Notes under the pieces: model-generated
Told to the model about the DNA's origin: nothing
What the model saw: only the letters and a program-made list of their open reading frames with translations
Databases searched by the model: none
Assembly: GCF_041435115.1 (NCBI RefSeq)
Contig: NZ_CP108046.1
Span: forward strand, 4,278,001 to 4,342,000
DNA length: 64,000 nt
Origin: Streptomyces sp. NBC_00289
Lineage (GTDB): Bacteria > Actinomycetota > Actinomycetes > Streptomycetales > Streptomycetaceae
Reading direction: 5' to 3'
Shown here: positions 18,112 through 26,652 of the stretch, in pieces
Numbering within the stretch: position 1 is the first letter of the stretch
How the letters are laid out: every line of letters begins with the position of its first letter
Made by a program: the position numbers and the translations under genes

Positions 18112-19281
18112 TTGGCGTCACACCGCAAGTCGCGTCCCGCGGGGACGCGCGCAGCAGGCATACGGACCCCCGTCCTCGCCACGGCGGCGCTCACCTCCGT
18201 GGCCCTGCTGTCCCAGACGGCCGACGCCGCTCCACAGGAAGACGGCAGGCCGAGTCTCGAGGAAGTCGAGAAGAAGGTCGACGACCTGTACCGGCAGGCG
18301 GAGTCGGCGACCGAGAAGTACAACGCGGCCAAGGAGAAGACCGCGAAGCAGCGGGCGAACGTCGACGCCCTGCTCGACGACGTCGCCCGGCGCACCCAGA
18401 AGCTCAACGAGGCCCGCGAGGAGCTGGGCTCCTTCGCCGCGGCCCAGTACCGCACCGGGGCCTCCGCTCCGGACACCGCGACCTTCCTACTCGCGGACTC
18501 CCCGCAGGACTACTTCGACCAGAGCCAGCTGATGGGCCGGATGACCAGCCGGCAGAAGAGCGCGGTCGACGACTACGTCACCGAGCAGTCCGCGACGACG
18601 AAGAAGCGCCAGGAGGCCGGGCAGAGCCTCGAGACGCTCACCGACACGCAGGGTGATCTCCAGGCGGCCAAGGCCACCGTCCAGAGGAAGCTCTCGGACG
18701 CGCGCGAGATGCTGTCGAAGCTGACGTCCGAGGAGAAGGCCCGGCTCGCGGCGGCCGAGGAGAAGCGGCAGCAGGAGGCCGCGCGCAAGGCCGCGGAGCT
18801 CGCGCGGCAACAGGAGGAGCAGCGGAAGGCCCAGGAGGAGGCTCGGCAGGAAGACGCCTCCGCGGGGTCGTCCACCACACCCACCTCCCCCTCCCCCTCC
18901 GCGCCCGCCGACTCCACGTACGCCGCCAAGGCGGACAAGGCGCTCGCCTTCGCCCGCGCGCAGATCGGCAAGCCCTACGTCTGGGGTGCCACCGGCCCCG
19001 ACTCCTACGACTGCTCCGGCCTCACCCAGGCAGCCTGGAAGGCCGCCGGCGTCACCCTCCCCCGCACCACCTACGACCAGGTCGACGCCGGCACCACGGT
19101 GCCCCTTTCCGACGCCCAGCCCGGTGACCTGGTCTTCTTCTACGACGACGTCAGCCACGTCGGCGTCTACATCGGCAACGGCATGATGATCCACGCCCCC
19201 AAGCCGGGCGCGTACGTCCGCGAGGAGTCGATCTACTACGACGGCGAGTCGGCGATCCACAGCGTGGTACGACCGGCCTGA
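18112..19281 (+). CDS. Secreted NlpC/P60 endopeptidase with coiled coil (first copy)
   Basis: A 389-residue secreted cell-wall hydrolase that should cleave D-Glu-diaminopimelate bonds in peptidoglycan. The signal peptide (residues 1-43) is basic then hydrophobic and ends TADAAPQ. A long coiled coil (about 50-255) resembles the RipA/CwlO-type regulatory region. An Ala/Lys/Glu stalk and a Ser/Pro/Thr linker follow, then the NlpC/P60 domain with catalytic Cys in YDCSGL, His in SHVGVYIGNG and the third residue in MMIHAPKPG. The start is TTG at 18112 (MASHRKSRP), behind GGAAGGAG. A paralogue lies at 21366. Confidence 0.92.
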   Translation: MASHRKSRPAGTRAAGIRTPVLATAALTSVALLSQTADAAPQEDGRPSLEEVEKKVDDLYRQAESATEKYNAAKEKTAKQRANVDALLDDVARRTQKLNEAREELGSFAAAQYRTGASAPDTATFLLADSPQDYFDQSQLMGRMTSRQKSAVDDYVTEQSATTKKRQEAGQSLETLTDTQGDLQAAKATVQRKLSDAREMLSKLTSEEKARLAAAEEKRQQEAARKAAELARQQEEQRKAQEEARQEDASAGSSTTPTSPSPSAPADSTYAAKADKALAFARAQIGKPYVWGATGPDSYDCSGLTQAAWKAAGVTLPRTTYDQVDAGTTVPLSDAQPGDLVFFYDDVSHVGVYIGNGMMIHAPKPGAYVREESIYYDGESAIHSVVRPA

Positions 19282-19515
19282 ACCGACGGCCCGAGGGCGG
19301 CGGGGCGTGGGGTGACACTCCAGCCCCGCGCCCCGAACCTCACGCCCGCACTCCGCCCCCGCACCCCGCTGTTCCGCGCCGATCCGCGCGTCTGCGCGCC
19401 TGGAGCGCGCGCCCCACGCTCCACGCGCCTTCCCCTTCCGGCGCCCGCGCGTATTTCGGAGCGCCCGCGTGCGTGCCCCGCTCGCGAGGCGTGCGGCGCT
19501 CCTTACCATCGCCCC

Positions 19516-20505
19516 ATGCCCGGCACCGGCACCTCACCCCGCTCCCCCGTCGGCGCCCGGTGGGCCGGGCGTCCGCCGGCGGCCGGCGCCGCCGTGCTGG
19601 CGACCGGCATCCTGTCGGTCGGCCTCGACGCGACGGGGTACGACGTCCTGTCCCGTATCGCCCTGGTGGCGGCCGGCGCCGCCTGGCTGGGCCTGGCCGC
19701 GGACTTCGTCGTACGACTGCTGTGGGACCGGCCGCGGTGGGTGGCGGAGGCGGGCACACCGGGCGCGCTGGTGGCGGTGGCCGCGACCACCGTGCTCGGG
19801 ATCCGTTTCTCCGCGCTGGGGTGGCAACCCCTGGCCGAGGCGCTGCTGGCGCTGGCCGCACTGCTCTGGCCGGTGTTGCTCGTCCTCGTCCTGCGGCACT
19901 GGCGTCGGCGCATGCCCGGGACGGTGTTCCTCGCCTGCGTGGCCACACAGGGGCTCGTGGTGCTCGGCGCCACGCTCGCCGCGGCCGAGGCGACGGCCTG
20001 GCTCGCGCACACCGCGCTCGTCCTGTTCTGGCTCGGGCTGGTGCTCTACGTCCTGGCGCTGACCCGCTTCGACCTCCGGCAGGTCACCGCCGGGGCCGGT
20101 GACCACTGGGTGGCCGGCGGCGCGCTGGGCATCTCGGCGCTCGCCGGATCGAGGCTGATCGTCGCCGACAGCGCGGGCCTGTACCTGTGGAGCGGCGACG
20201 ACGCTCACTTCCTGCGCGCGGTGACCGTCGCGCTGCTGGTGCTCGACCTCGGCTGGTACGCCGTCCTGCTGGTCGCCGAGCTGTGCCGGCCCCGGCCGCG
20301 CTACGACGTGCGGCGGTGGGCGACCGTCTTCCCGATGGGCATGACGGCCGCGGCCACGCTGTCCGTCGCCGACGCCGTGGACGTCCCGTGGCTCAGGACG
20401 CCGGGTCAGGTACTGCTGTGGATCGCGGTGGCGGCCTGGCTGGCCGTCGCCGCGGGGGCGGTCACACAGGCGCGCGCCCGGTTCGGGGCGGCGGCGCGAC
20501 GGTGA
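19516..20505 (+). CDS. TDT/TehA (SLAC1-like) family integral membrane protein
   Basis: A 329-residue, very hydrophobic protein with about ten predicted membrane helices, matching the size and layout of the tellurite-resistance/dicarboxylate transporter family, which includes SLAC1 anion channels. Helices are recognisable from AAGAAVLATGILSVGLDATG onward, with short charged loops. The substrate cannot be inferred. The ATG at 19516 is the first start whose product begins with a short soluble tail before helix 1. It converges with the next gene; the two stop codons are separated by one base. Confidence 0.7.
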   Translation: MPGTGTSPRSPVGARWAGRPPAAGAAVLATGILSVGLDATGYDVLSRIALVAAGAAWLGLAADFVVRLLWDRPRWVAEAGTPGALVAVAATTVLGIRFSALGWQPLAEALLALAALLWPVLLVLVLRHWRRRMPGTVFLACVATQGLVVLGATLAAAEATAWLAHTALVLFWLGLVLYVLALTRFDLRQVTAGAGDHWVAGGALGISALAGSRLIVADSAGLYLWSGDDAHFLRAVTVALLVLDLGWYAVLLVAELCRPRPRYDVRRWATVFPMGMTAAATLSVADAVDVPWLRTPGQVLLWIAVAAWLAVAAGAVTQARARFGAAARR

Positions 20506-20506
20506 C

Positions 20507-20860
20507 TCAGGTCCACAGGACCGCGATGAAGATGTTCGCCGCGGTCAGCAGACCCACCAGGGCGAACAGGTTCCTGTCCACCTTCTCGTCGTCCCGCTTC
20601 ACGTAGACGAGGCCGAGGATCACGATCAGCAGGGCCAGCTTCACACCGATCTTGATGTTGTTGACGGGCTGGTCGTCGGCCTGGTTGAGGCCGACCAGGA
20701 TCACGCCGGTGACCAGCATCGTCAGGGCGCCGTGCAGCATCGCCGGGACGAAGCGGGCGGTGCCCGTGCCCATCGCCTTCAGCTGGGTGAGGAAGCCGCC
20801 GAGGAGCGCGGCGATGCCGACGATGTGCAGGCCGACGAAGAGATGGATGAGTACGTCCAT
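20507..20860 (-). CDS. Small four-helix integral membrane protein
   Basis: A 117-residue protein with four predicted membrane helices (starting MDVLIHLFVGLHIVGIAALL) and a charged KRDDEKVDRN loop before the last one. It has no motif identifying an activity; similar small proteins are conserved in actinomycetes with unknown function. It reads leftwards into the TDT gene, with no room for a separate terminator, so transcripts probably overlap. Confidence 0.8.
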   Translation of the reverse strand: MDVLIHLFVGLHIVGIAALLGGFLTQLKAMGTGTARFVPAMLHGALTMLVTGVILVGLNQADDQPVNNIKIGVKLALLIVILGLVYVKRDDEKVDRNLFALVGLLTAANIFIAVLWT

Positions 20861-21365
20861 GGGGCCGGAGCCTAATCAGCGGCTCGGACGGCGCCCGCAC
20901 CGCCCCACCGCTCACCGTCGGATCGTGCATATATGCGGCCCATAGCACTCCGCGGTCGGAGGACGTCCCGGAATCGCCACATCGGTCATCACACCGCGTG
21001 AAGTCGATGGCCGCGTCGGCACTGCACGGCCACATACGGTCACGCGGCGGTCGTCACCAGGCACTTCCGCACAAGGCGTTACCAAGCCGACACGGTCAGG
21101 TTTAGCGTCCTCCCCCAGGTGACCGGCTCCCCACCGCCGCCCGGGCCAGGGGCGGCAGTCGGCCACCACCGCCGAGAAGATCCGGCGGCGGCCCGCTTCC
21201 CCTGTGCGGTCCGCCGCCGGACGCGTGAACCGCCCCACCGGGCGGCCGTACGTCCGCTCCCCCTGGCGCTCGTACGGCCGGTGAGTCCCGGCAGGGCGGC
21301 CGGTACGTCCGCCGTCCCGGCGTACGTATGGACCAGGCGGTCGTACGAAAGGACGTGCAGTCCAC
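20861..21365. other. 505-bp spacer with repeated GTACG motifs, leader of second NlpC/P60 gene
   Basis: Divergent promoters for the small membrane protein (left) and the NlpC/P60 gene (right) should lie here. TTACCA and TTTAGC near 21080-21105 may be -35/-10 elements for the right-hand gene. Between about 21245 and 21350 CGTAC/GTACG occurs five times, including two near-copies of GGCGGCCGTACGTCCGC. Frames in this stretch lack typical codon bias. Confidence 0.4.
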
Positions 21366-22433
21366 ATGGCAGCGCATCGCAAGCCCCGTCAGCGTTCGGC
21401 AGGCGGCAACACCGTCCGTGCGGCGGCGACGATCGCCCTGGCGGGCGCGGCGACCGCGACGGCGTTCGACGGGGTCGGACACGCGGAACCCGACCTCACG
21501 CCGTCGCAGGTCAAGGCGAAGGTGGACGGGCTGTACCAGGAGGCGGAGACCGCCACCGAGAAGTACAACGGCGCGAAGGAGAAGGCGGGGGCGGCGGAGG
21601 CGCGGCTGAGAACACTGCGGGACGAGGCGGCCCGCAAGGAGGACAAGCTCAACTCCGCCCGCGACGAACTGGGTTCGATGGCGGCGGCGCAGTACCGCGA
21701 CGGCGGCCTGGATCCCTCGCTGCAACTCGCCCTATCCGACGACCCGGACCGGTACCTCGACGGCGCCGAGTTCGCCGAACGCGCGGGCAGCCGGCAGGCC
21801 GCCGCCGTCTCCCGAGTACGCACGCAGCTGCGGGAGATCGAGCAGTTGCGCGGGGCCGCGCACATCGAGCTGGCGACGCTCACGTCGCGGCAGAAGGAAC
21901 TGGCACGGCACAAGAAGACGATCACCGGGAAGCTCGGCGCGGCACGGCAGTTGCTGTCCCGCCTGTCCACGGAGGAACGCGCGCAGGTCACCGGTGGCTC
22001 GGCTGCGGGCCGCGCCTCACGGTTCACGGCGGGGGCGCGGGACAGTCTCGAGGCCCCCGCCTCCGCGACGACCGAGGCGCCCGACTCCCGGGCGGCGGCG
22101 GCCGTGGCCTACGCGTACCAGAAGCTCGGCAGCCCCTACGTATGGGGCGCCACGGGCCCCGACGCCTTCGACTGCTCGGGCCTGATGCTGGCCGCGTACC
22201 GCTCCGCGGGTCTCTCCCTGCCCCGCACGACCTACGCGCAGATCGACACCGGCCGCCGCGTCTCCCGCTCCGAACTGCTCCCGGGCGACCTGGTGTTCTT
22301 CTACTCCGGCATCAGCCACGTCGGCATGTACGTCGGTAACGGACAGATGATCCACGCACCGAACCCGTCGGCTCCGGTACGGCTGGCGCCGATCGACGAG
22401 ATGCCGTTCGCGGGGGCGGCGCGGGTGGCGTAG
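21366..22433 (+). CDS. Secreted NlpC/P60 endopeptidase with coiled coil (second copy)
   Basis: A 355-residue paralogue of the product of 18112-19281 with the same order of parts: signal peptide ending GHAEPD (about residues 1-37), RipA/CwlO-like coiled coil (to about 215), short linker, then NlpC/P60 domain with FDCSGL, ISHVGMYVGNG and MIHAPNPSA. It lacks the long Ala/Lys/Glu stalk of the first copy. It should be exported and cut peptidoglycan stem peptides. The ATG at 21366 follows AAAGGACG. The two copies flank the TDT and four-helix genes, suggesting an old duplication. Confidence 0.92.
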   Translation: MAAHRKPRQRSAGGNTVRAAATIALAGAATATAFDGVGHAEPDLTPSQVKAKVDGLYQEAETATEKYNGAKEKAGAAEARLRTLRDEAARKEDKLNSARDELGSMAAAQYRDGGLDPSLQLALSDDPDRYLDGAEFAERAGSRQAAAVSRVRTQLREIEQLRGAAHIELATLTSRQKELARHKKTITGKLGAARQLLSRLSTEERAQVTGGSAAGRASRFTAGARDSLEAPASATTEAPDSRAAAAVAYAYQKLGSPYVWGATGPDAFDCSGLMLAAYRSAGLSLPRTTYAQIDTGRRVSRSELLPGDLVFFYSGISHVGMYVGNGQMIHAPNPSAPVRLAPIDEMPFAGAARVA

Positions 22434-22472
22434 GGCGGCGGGCAGCCGGAGCGCGCCTTCGCCGCCCCTCGC

Positions 22473-23219
22473 TCAGACCAGCCGCCGAGCCGTGGCCCAC
22501 CGGGTGAGTTCGTGCCGGTTGGACAGCTGGAGTTTCCTGAGGACCGCCGAGACGTGGGACTCGACCGTCTTCACCGAGATGAACAGCTGCTTGGCGATCT
22601 CCTTGTAGGCGTAACCGCGCGCGATGAGCCGCAGCACCTCGCGCTCGCGCTGGGTGAGGCGGTCGAGGTCCTCGTCGACCGGCGGGGCGTCGGTGGAGGC
22701 GAAGGCGTCGAGGACGAAGCCGGCCAGACGCGGGGAGAACACCGCGTCGCCGTCCTGGACCCGGAAGACGGAGTCCACCAGGTCCGTGCCCGTGATCGTC
22801 TTCGTCACGTAGCCGCGGGCGCCGCCGCGGATCACACCGATCACGTCCTCCGCGGCGTCCGAGACGGACAGCGCGAGGAATCGGACCGGCTGCTCGGCGT
22901 CGGCCATCAACGGGGCGCAGCGACGCAGCACTTCGACCCCGCCGCCGCCGGGGAGGTGGACGTCGAGGAGAACCACCTCGGGCCGCGTCGCGGTGATCAC
23001 CGTGACCGCCTGGTCGACGTCGGCGGCCTCACCGACGACCTCCACCCCGGTCTGCTCGGTCTGGCCGATCTCGGCCTGGACTCCCGTACGGAACATGCGG
23101 TGGTCGTCGACGAGGACGACGCGCACATGACGCTCGCCCGCGCCGCCCCCCGCGGAGCCGCCGGTCCCGGCCGTCTCCGCCGCTCCGGTCGTGCCGTTCG
23201 CCTCGGTCGGGTCGCTCAT
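22473..23219 (-). CDS. NarL/LuxR-type two-component response regulator
   Basis: A 248-residue DNA-binding response regulator. After a Gly/Ala/Thr-rich tail of about 30 residues, the receiver domain has the acidic pair in VVLVDDH, the phosphoacceptor Asp86 in LLDVHLPG and the Lys in GYVTKTITG. The C-terminal LuxR-type helix-turn-helix is LTQREREVLRLIARGYAYKE, then VKTVESHVSAVLRKL. Its ATG overlaps the kinase stop by four bases, so the pair is translationally coupled. The unusual N-terminal tail may be real, since the coupled ATG fixes the start. Confidence 0.94.
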   Translation of the reverse strand: MSDPTEANGTTGAAETAGTGGSAGGGAGERHVRVVLVDDHRMFRTGVQAEIGQTEQTGVEVVGEAADVDQAVTVITATRPEVVLLDVHLPGGGGVEVLRRCAPLMADAEQPVRFLALSVSDAAEDVIGVIRGGARGYVTKTITGTDLVDSVFRVQDGDAVFSPRLAGFVLDAFASTDAPPVDEDLDRLTQREREVLRLIARGYAYKEIAKQLFISVKTVESHVSAVLRKLQLSNRHELTRWATARRLV

Positions 23220-24508
23220 GACGTCTTCTCCGCCCTCTCCATCTCCAGCTCGACCTCCGTGCCGCCGTCCGGCACCGCGCGCAGCCGCGCCGTGCCGCCG
23301 TGGCGCTCCATGCGGCCGATGATCGATTCTCTGACGCCCATGCGGTCGGCGGGTATCGAGTCGAGGTCGAACCCGGGACCGCGGTCGCGGACGGACACGA
23401 AGACCGTCCTCCCCTCGACTTCGGCGAAGACCTGTACGGCGCCGCCTTCGCCACCGTACTTGGCGGCGTTCACCATCGCCTCACGTCCGGCCTGCATCTG
23501 TGCGCCGATTCTGTCGTCGAGCGGGCAGTCCCCGACGACGACGACCTCTATGGGGACGCCGTGCTTGTCCTCGACCTCCGCGGCGTTGCGCCGCACGGCG
23601 TCGGCGACGCTGGTCGGTTCGTCCGCCTCGTCCTTGCCGGTGCCCTCCGGTTTGTAGAGCCAGGTGCGCAGGTCCCGCTCCTGGGCGCGGGCGAGACGGC
23701 GGACCTCCGCCGGGCTCTCCGCGTTGCGCTGGATCAGGGTCAGGGTGTGCAGCACCGAGTCGTGGACATGGGCGGCGACCTCCGCGCGCTCCTGGGCGCG
23801 GATGCGCATGAGGCGCTCCTCGGAGAGGTCCTGGGTCATGCGCACCAGATAGGGGCCGGCCAGGAGCGTTATGCCGACGAGGACCGCGAGGGCCGCCTGC
23901 AGGACCGAGCCGAGGTGGGCGGCGGAACCCTGCAGGACGAAGATGCCGGAGACGCCTGCCGTCACCAGCAGCACACCGCCGCCGGAGCGCAGCAGGGTGA
24001 GCGTGCGACGGCGACGGCCGACCTCGACCCAGCGGGCCCGGCGTGCGTTGTCCGCCTGGCGCCAGACCAGGGCGACACCCGCGCCCACGAGGACGGCGGG
24101 CAGGAGGTACGCCTTGGCGCCGCTGCCCAGGTTGACGCTGCTGACGAAGACCATGGCCACGACGACCATGAGGAGCAGGGCGACGATCTGGCCCTTGTCC
24201 GGCTTGCGGGCCACGAGTCTGCGACGGCCGTCGGGCGAGGTCTCGGCGCTGACCAGGCCCGGGGTCCGCTGGTCGCCGACGCCGCCGACGCCGAGCGGCA
24301 CGAAGAACCAGAAGGCCGCGTACAGCAGGGCCCCGAGGCCGTCCGCCATGAACAGGCCGACGAAGACGAGCCGCACCCAGATCACGGGCAGCCCGAGATG
24401 CCCGGCGAGCCCCCGCGCCACGCCACCCAGCCAGCGTCCGTCACTGCTGCGGTAGAGCTTGCGCGGCGGCCGCGGTTCGACGAGTGGCGCTGCTGCGGCT
24501 TCCGGCAT
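23216..24508 (-). CDS. Histidine kinase with N-terminal PspC domain
   Basis: A 430-residue sensor kinase. A PspC domain (about residues 15-75, RKLYRSSDGRWLGGVARGLA) is followed by several membrane helices. The HisKA_3 dimerisation domain has phospho-acceptor His249 in AHVHDSVLHTL, and the HATPase domain has GREAMVNAAKYGG and DRGPGFDLDS. The PspC domain suggests sensing of membrane stress (inference). It is the first gene of the pair with the LuxR-type regulator and is divergent from a PspC membrane protein. The start at 24508 (MPEAAAAP) is the best of several; an ATG at 24544 is possible, and neither has a strong ribosome-binding site. Confidence 0.9.
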   Translation of the reverse strand: MPEAAAAPLVEPRPPRKLYRSSDGRWLGGVARGLAGHLGLPVIWVRLVFVGLFMADGLGALLYAAFWFFVPLGVGGVGDQRTPGLVSAETSPDGRRRLVARKPDKGQIVALLLMVVVAMVFVSSVNLGSGAKAYLLPAVLVGAGVALVWRQADNARRARWVEVGRRRRTLTLLRSGGGVLLVTAGVSGIFVLQGSAAHLGSVLQAALAVLVGITLLAGPYLVRMTQDLSEERLMRIRAQERAEVAAHVHDSVLHTLTLIQRNAESPAEVRRLARAQERDLRTWLYKPEGTGKDEADEPTSVADAVRRNAAEVEDKHGVPIEVVVVGDCPLDDRIGAQMQAGREAMVNAAKYGGEGGAVQVFAEVEGRTVFVSVRDRGPGFDLDSIPADRMGVRESIIGRMERHGGTARLRAVPDGGTEVELEMERAEKTS

Positions 24509-24542
24509 GCCAACGATGGTCACACGGCGGGAGGACCGGAGC

Positions 24543-24643
24543 ATCAGGGTCGACCCCCGAGACTGCCCTGATCTTCGAAGCCGGTGCGGCGGGCAGCCCC
24601 TCGAACGCTCCCCCCGCCCCGGCTCAGGGGCGATATCAGGGTC
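24543..24643. promoter_or_regulatory. Cluster of TCAGGG motifs in the divergent kinase/PspC promoter region
   Basis: ATCAGGGTC at 24543-24551 and again at 24635-24643, CTCAGGGGC at 24623-24631, and the inverse CCCTGAT at 24566-24572, which forms an inverted repeat with the first. They lie between two divergent genes, one of which encodes the sensor of a two-component system. They could be binding sites for its response regulator (inference). Confidence 0.35.
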
Positions 24644-24697
24644 CGGCCAGGGTCGTTCCGACTGCCGCCGGAGCGCCGGGCCCGTCACCATGGACGC

Positions 24698-26152
24698 ATG
24701 ACAGAGCACCAGCACGCCGCGACGGGTCCGGGATCCGGCTCCGGCCCACCCCCTGCCCCGGGCGGCGGGCCGCGGGATGCCACGCCCGCCGCGGCCGGCC
24801 CGGGCGAGGAGAAGGCCACCGCCGGGGGCGGCACCGCGGCCTCGCAACCGGTCGCGCCCGGCGAACCGGGGGTGGCCGGGCCGCCCCACAGCTTCCGGCG
24901 CGACCGGCGGTCGAAGACGCTCGCCGGGGTGTGCGCCGGGCTCGGTCGGCAGTGCGAGATGGATCCGGTGATCTTCCGGATCACGCTCGCCGTGCTCGCC
25001 GCGACCGGCGGCATCGGCCTCATCTTCTACGGGTTCGCCTGGCTGTTCGTCCCGTACGACGACGAGGACGAGAACGAGGTGCGCAAGCTGCTGACCGGCC
25101 GGGTCGACGGCCAGGCCCTGGCCGCCGTGCTGTTCGCGCTGGTCGGCTGCGGTGTGTTCCTGACGATGCTGAGGAACGGCGGGGTGCTGGCCTTCGCCGT
25201 GGTCCTGTCCCTGCTTCTCGCGGGCGCGGGGTACTGGTCCCGGCATCGCGGCGCCCCCGACCCCGACCCGCTGGCCGCCCAGGCCGTCGCGGACGCCCCG
25301 CCGGAGGCCCAGGCGCCGCCCGTGCCCGCCGGCTATCCGTCCTGGTGGCGCGACCCCATCGTCAAGGACGGCACGCACGAGGGCGGCACCGGCTATCTGT
25401 GGGGTCCCCGGGACTCCCGTGACCGCGACATCGCGGCAGCCGTCAGCATCGGCCTCCGCGGGTACGGAAGCAGCCGCGGGGACATGGGCCCCGCGCGCGC
25501 CGGACAGCCGAAGCCGCGCGGTCCTCGCTGGATCGGCGGCTGGGTGTTGCTGATCGCCCTGCTCGCGGGCGGTCTCGGCACCAGCGCGACCTGGGACGAC
25601 CACGCGCTCGGCACCAGCCTGCAGGCCGGGCTGGCCTGCGCGCTCGCCGTCTTCGGTCTGGGTATCGCGGTCAGCGCGTTTCTCGGGCGCACGGGGGCGG
25701 GGTCGGTGTTCCTGGCGATCATCACGGCGGCCCTGCTCGCCGGCGCGGCCGCCCTGCCCGGGAACATCAGCACGCACTGGGTGCGCACGACGTGGCGGCC
25801 CGCCTCGGTGGCGGAGATGCAGCAGAAGTACGACCTCGGCACCGGCGTCGGCACCCTGGACCTGACCCGGCTGGACGTGGCCAAGGGGAAGACGGTGGAG
25901 TCGGAGGTCGAGGTGGGCGTGGGCCGGGTGCGGGTGATCGTGCCGCCGGACCTGAGGGTGAAGCTGCACCTGGACGTGGGAGTGGGCGACATCCAGTTGC
26001 CGGGTGACGACAAGAAGGACGTGGACGTGCAGCCGGGCAGGTACAAGGAGGTGACCCTGTCGCCGACCTCGGGCGCCAAGGCCACGGGCACGCTCGACCT
26101 CGACGTGCAGGTGGGCGTGGGACAGGCGGAGGTGACCCGTGCTACGTCATGA
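24698..26152 (+). CDS. PspC domain membrane protein with LiaF-like C-terminus
   Basis: A 484-residue membrane protein. A Gly/Pro/Ala-rich leader precedes a PspC domain (about residues 64-125, SKTLAGVCAGLGRQCEMDP, ending WLFVPYDDED). More membrane helices follow, then a C-terminal beta-rich region with repeated VGVG units (VEVGVGRVRVIVPPDLRV, LDVGVGDIQLPG) like the LiaF/DUF4097 cell-wall-stress proteins. It is divergent from the PspC histidine kinase, suggesting sensor and accessory protein monitor the same envelope signal. The ATG at 24698 gives MTEHQHAATG. The next gene overlaps its end by 14 bp. Confidence 0.85.
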   Translation: MTEHQHAATGPGSGSGPPPAPGGGPRDATPAAAGPGEEKATAGGGTAASQPVAPGEPGVAGPPHSFRRDRRSKTLAGVCAGLGRQCEMDPVIFRITLAVLAATGGIGLIFYGFAWLFVPYDDEDENEVRKLLTGRVDGQALAAVLFALVGCGVFLTMLRNGGVLAFAVVLSLLLAGAGYWSRHRGAPDPDPLAAQAVADAPPEAQAPPVPAGYPSWWRDPIVKDGTHEGGTGYLWGPRDSRDRDIAAAVSIGLRGYGSSRGDMGPARAGQPKPRGPRWIGGWVLLIALLAGGLGTSATWDDHALGTSLQAGLACALAVFGLGIAVSAFLGRTGAGSVFLAIITAALLAGAAALPGNISTHWVRTTWRPASVAEMQQKYDLGTGVGTLDLTRLDVAKGKTVESEVEVGVGRVRVIVPPDLRVKLHLDVGVGDIQLPGDDKKDVDVQPGRYKEVTLSPTSGAKATGTLDLDVQVGVGQAEVTRATS

Positions 26153-26399
26153 GTTCCAGCCCGGGAAGCTGGTCGCCGGGGCCTTCCTCACCCTCGCCGG
26201 CGTCATCTACGCGGGTGACGCGGGCGGCCTCTGGGAGACCCCGTGGTTCGCGGTGATCCCGATCGTCGTCGGCGGCCTCTGCCTCGCCGGTGCCGTGGGC
26301 TTCCTCGCCGGGGGCATACGCAGACGCCGGGCAGGCCGGGCTGGCAGGGCAGGCGGTCCGGGCGGCCCCGCCGAGGTCCGGCAGGACACGGGAGGCTGA
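26139..26399 (+). CDS. Small two-helix membrane protein
   Basis: An 86-residue protein with two predicted membrane helices (KLVAGAFLTLAGVIYAGDAG and an AVIPIVVGGLCLAGAVGFLA segment) and a basic Gly/Arg tail. The GTG at 26139 has GGAGG seven bases upstream and lies inside the end of the PspC gene, so the two are translationally linked. No known domain was recognised. A hairpin follows at 26464-26481. Confidence 0.75.
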   Translation: MLRHEFQPGKLVAGAFLTLAGVIYAGDAGGLWETPWFAVIPIVVGGLCLAGAVGFLAGGIRRRRAGRAGRAGGPGGPAEVRQDTGG

Positions 26400-26463
26400 C
26401 CGGCCGCGCCCGCTCGGGACACCCCTCGCGGCCCTCGGGGCAGCGCGGACAAAGTGGCCGGCA

Positions 26464-26481
26464 GCTCCCACAGGTGGGAGC
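26464..26481. terminator. Hairpin downstream of the PspC operon
   Basis: GCTCCCAC and GTGGGAGC are perfect arms separated by two bases, 64 bp after the stop of the small membrane gene. There is no T-tract. Confidence 0.45.
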
Positions 26482-26557
26482 CGCCGACCGGTGTCCGCGG
26501 AAGCCGAGTGCTCCGCTGGAAGTGCCGCGATGCGCCGTCGATCGTCCACAGCCCCGA

Positions 26558-26586
26558 CGTAGCTGGTCGCGCAGTTCCGCGCGCCT
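26558..26586. repeat. Copy of a common Streptomyces intergenic element
   Basis: GTAGCTGGTCGCGCAGTTCC followed by GCGCGCC resembles the widely dispersed palindromic element (GGTCGCGCAGTTCCCCGCGCC type) that I remember from many Streptomyces intergenic regions. This copy has diverged by a few bases. Confidence 0.45.
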
Positions 26587-26652
26587 GCCTCCGCGGGCGC
26601 TGCCGAACACGGCGAGGGCGTCGCGACGGGGCGGATGGTGCCTGCCGTGGCG

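Noticed and set aside
20912..21382. Minus-strand frame in the spacer before the second NlpC/P60 gene
   Set aside because: Arg/Pro/Gly-rich with no codon bias, no start signal and overlap with the NlpC/P60 start; treated as non-coding.
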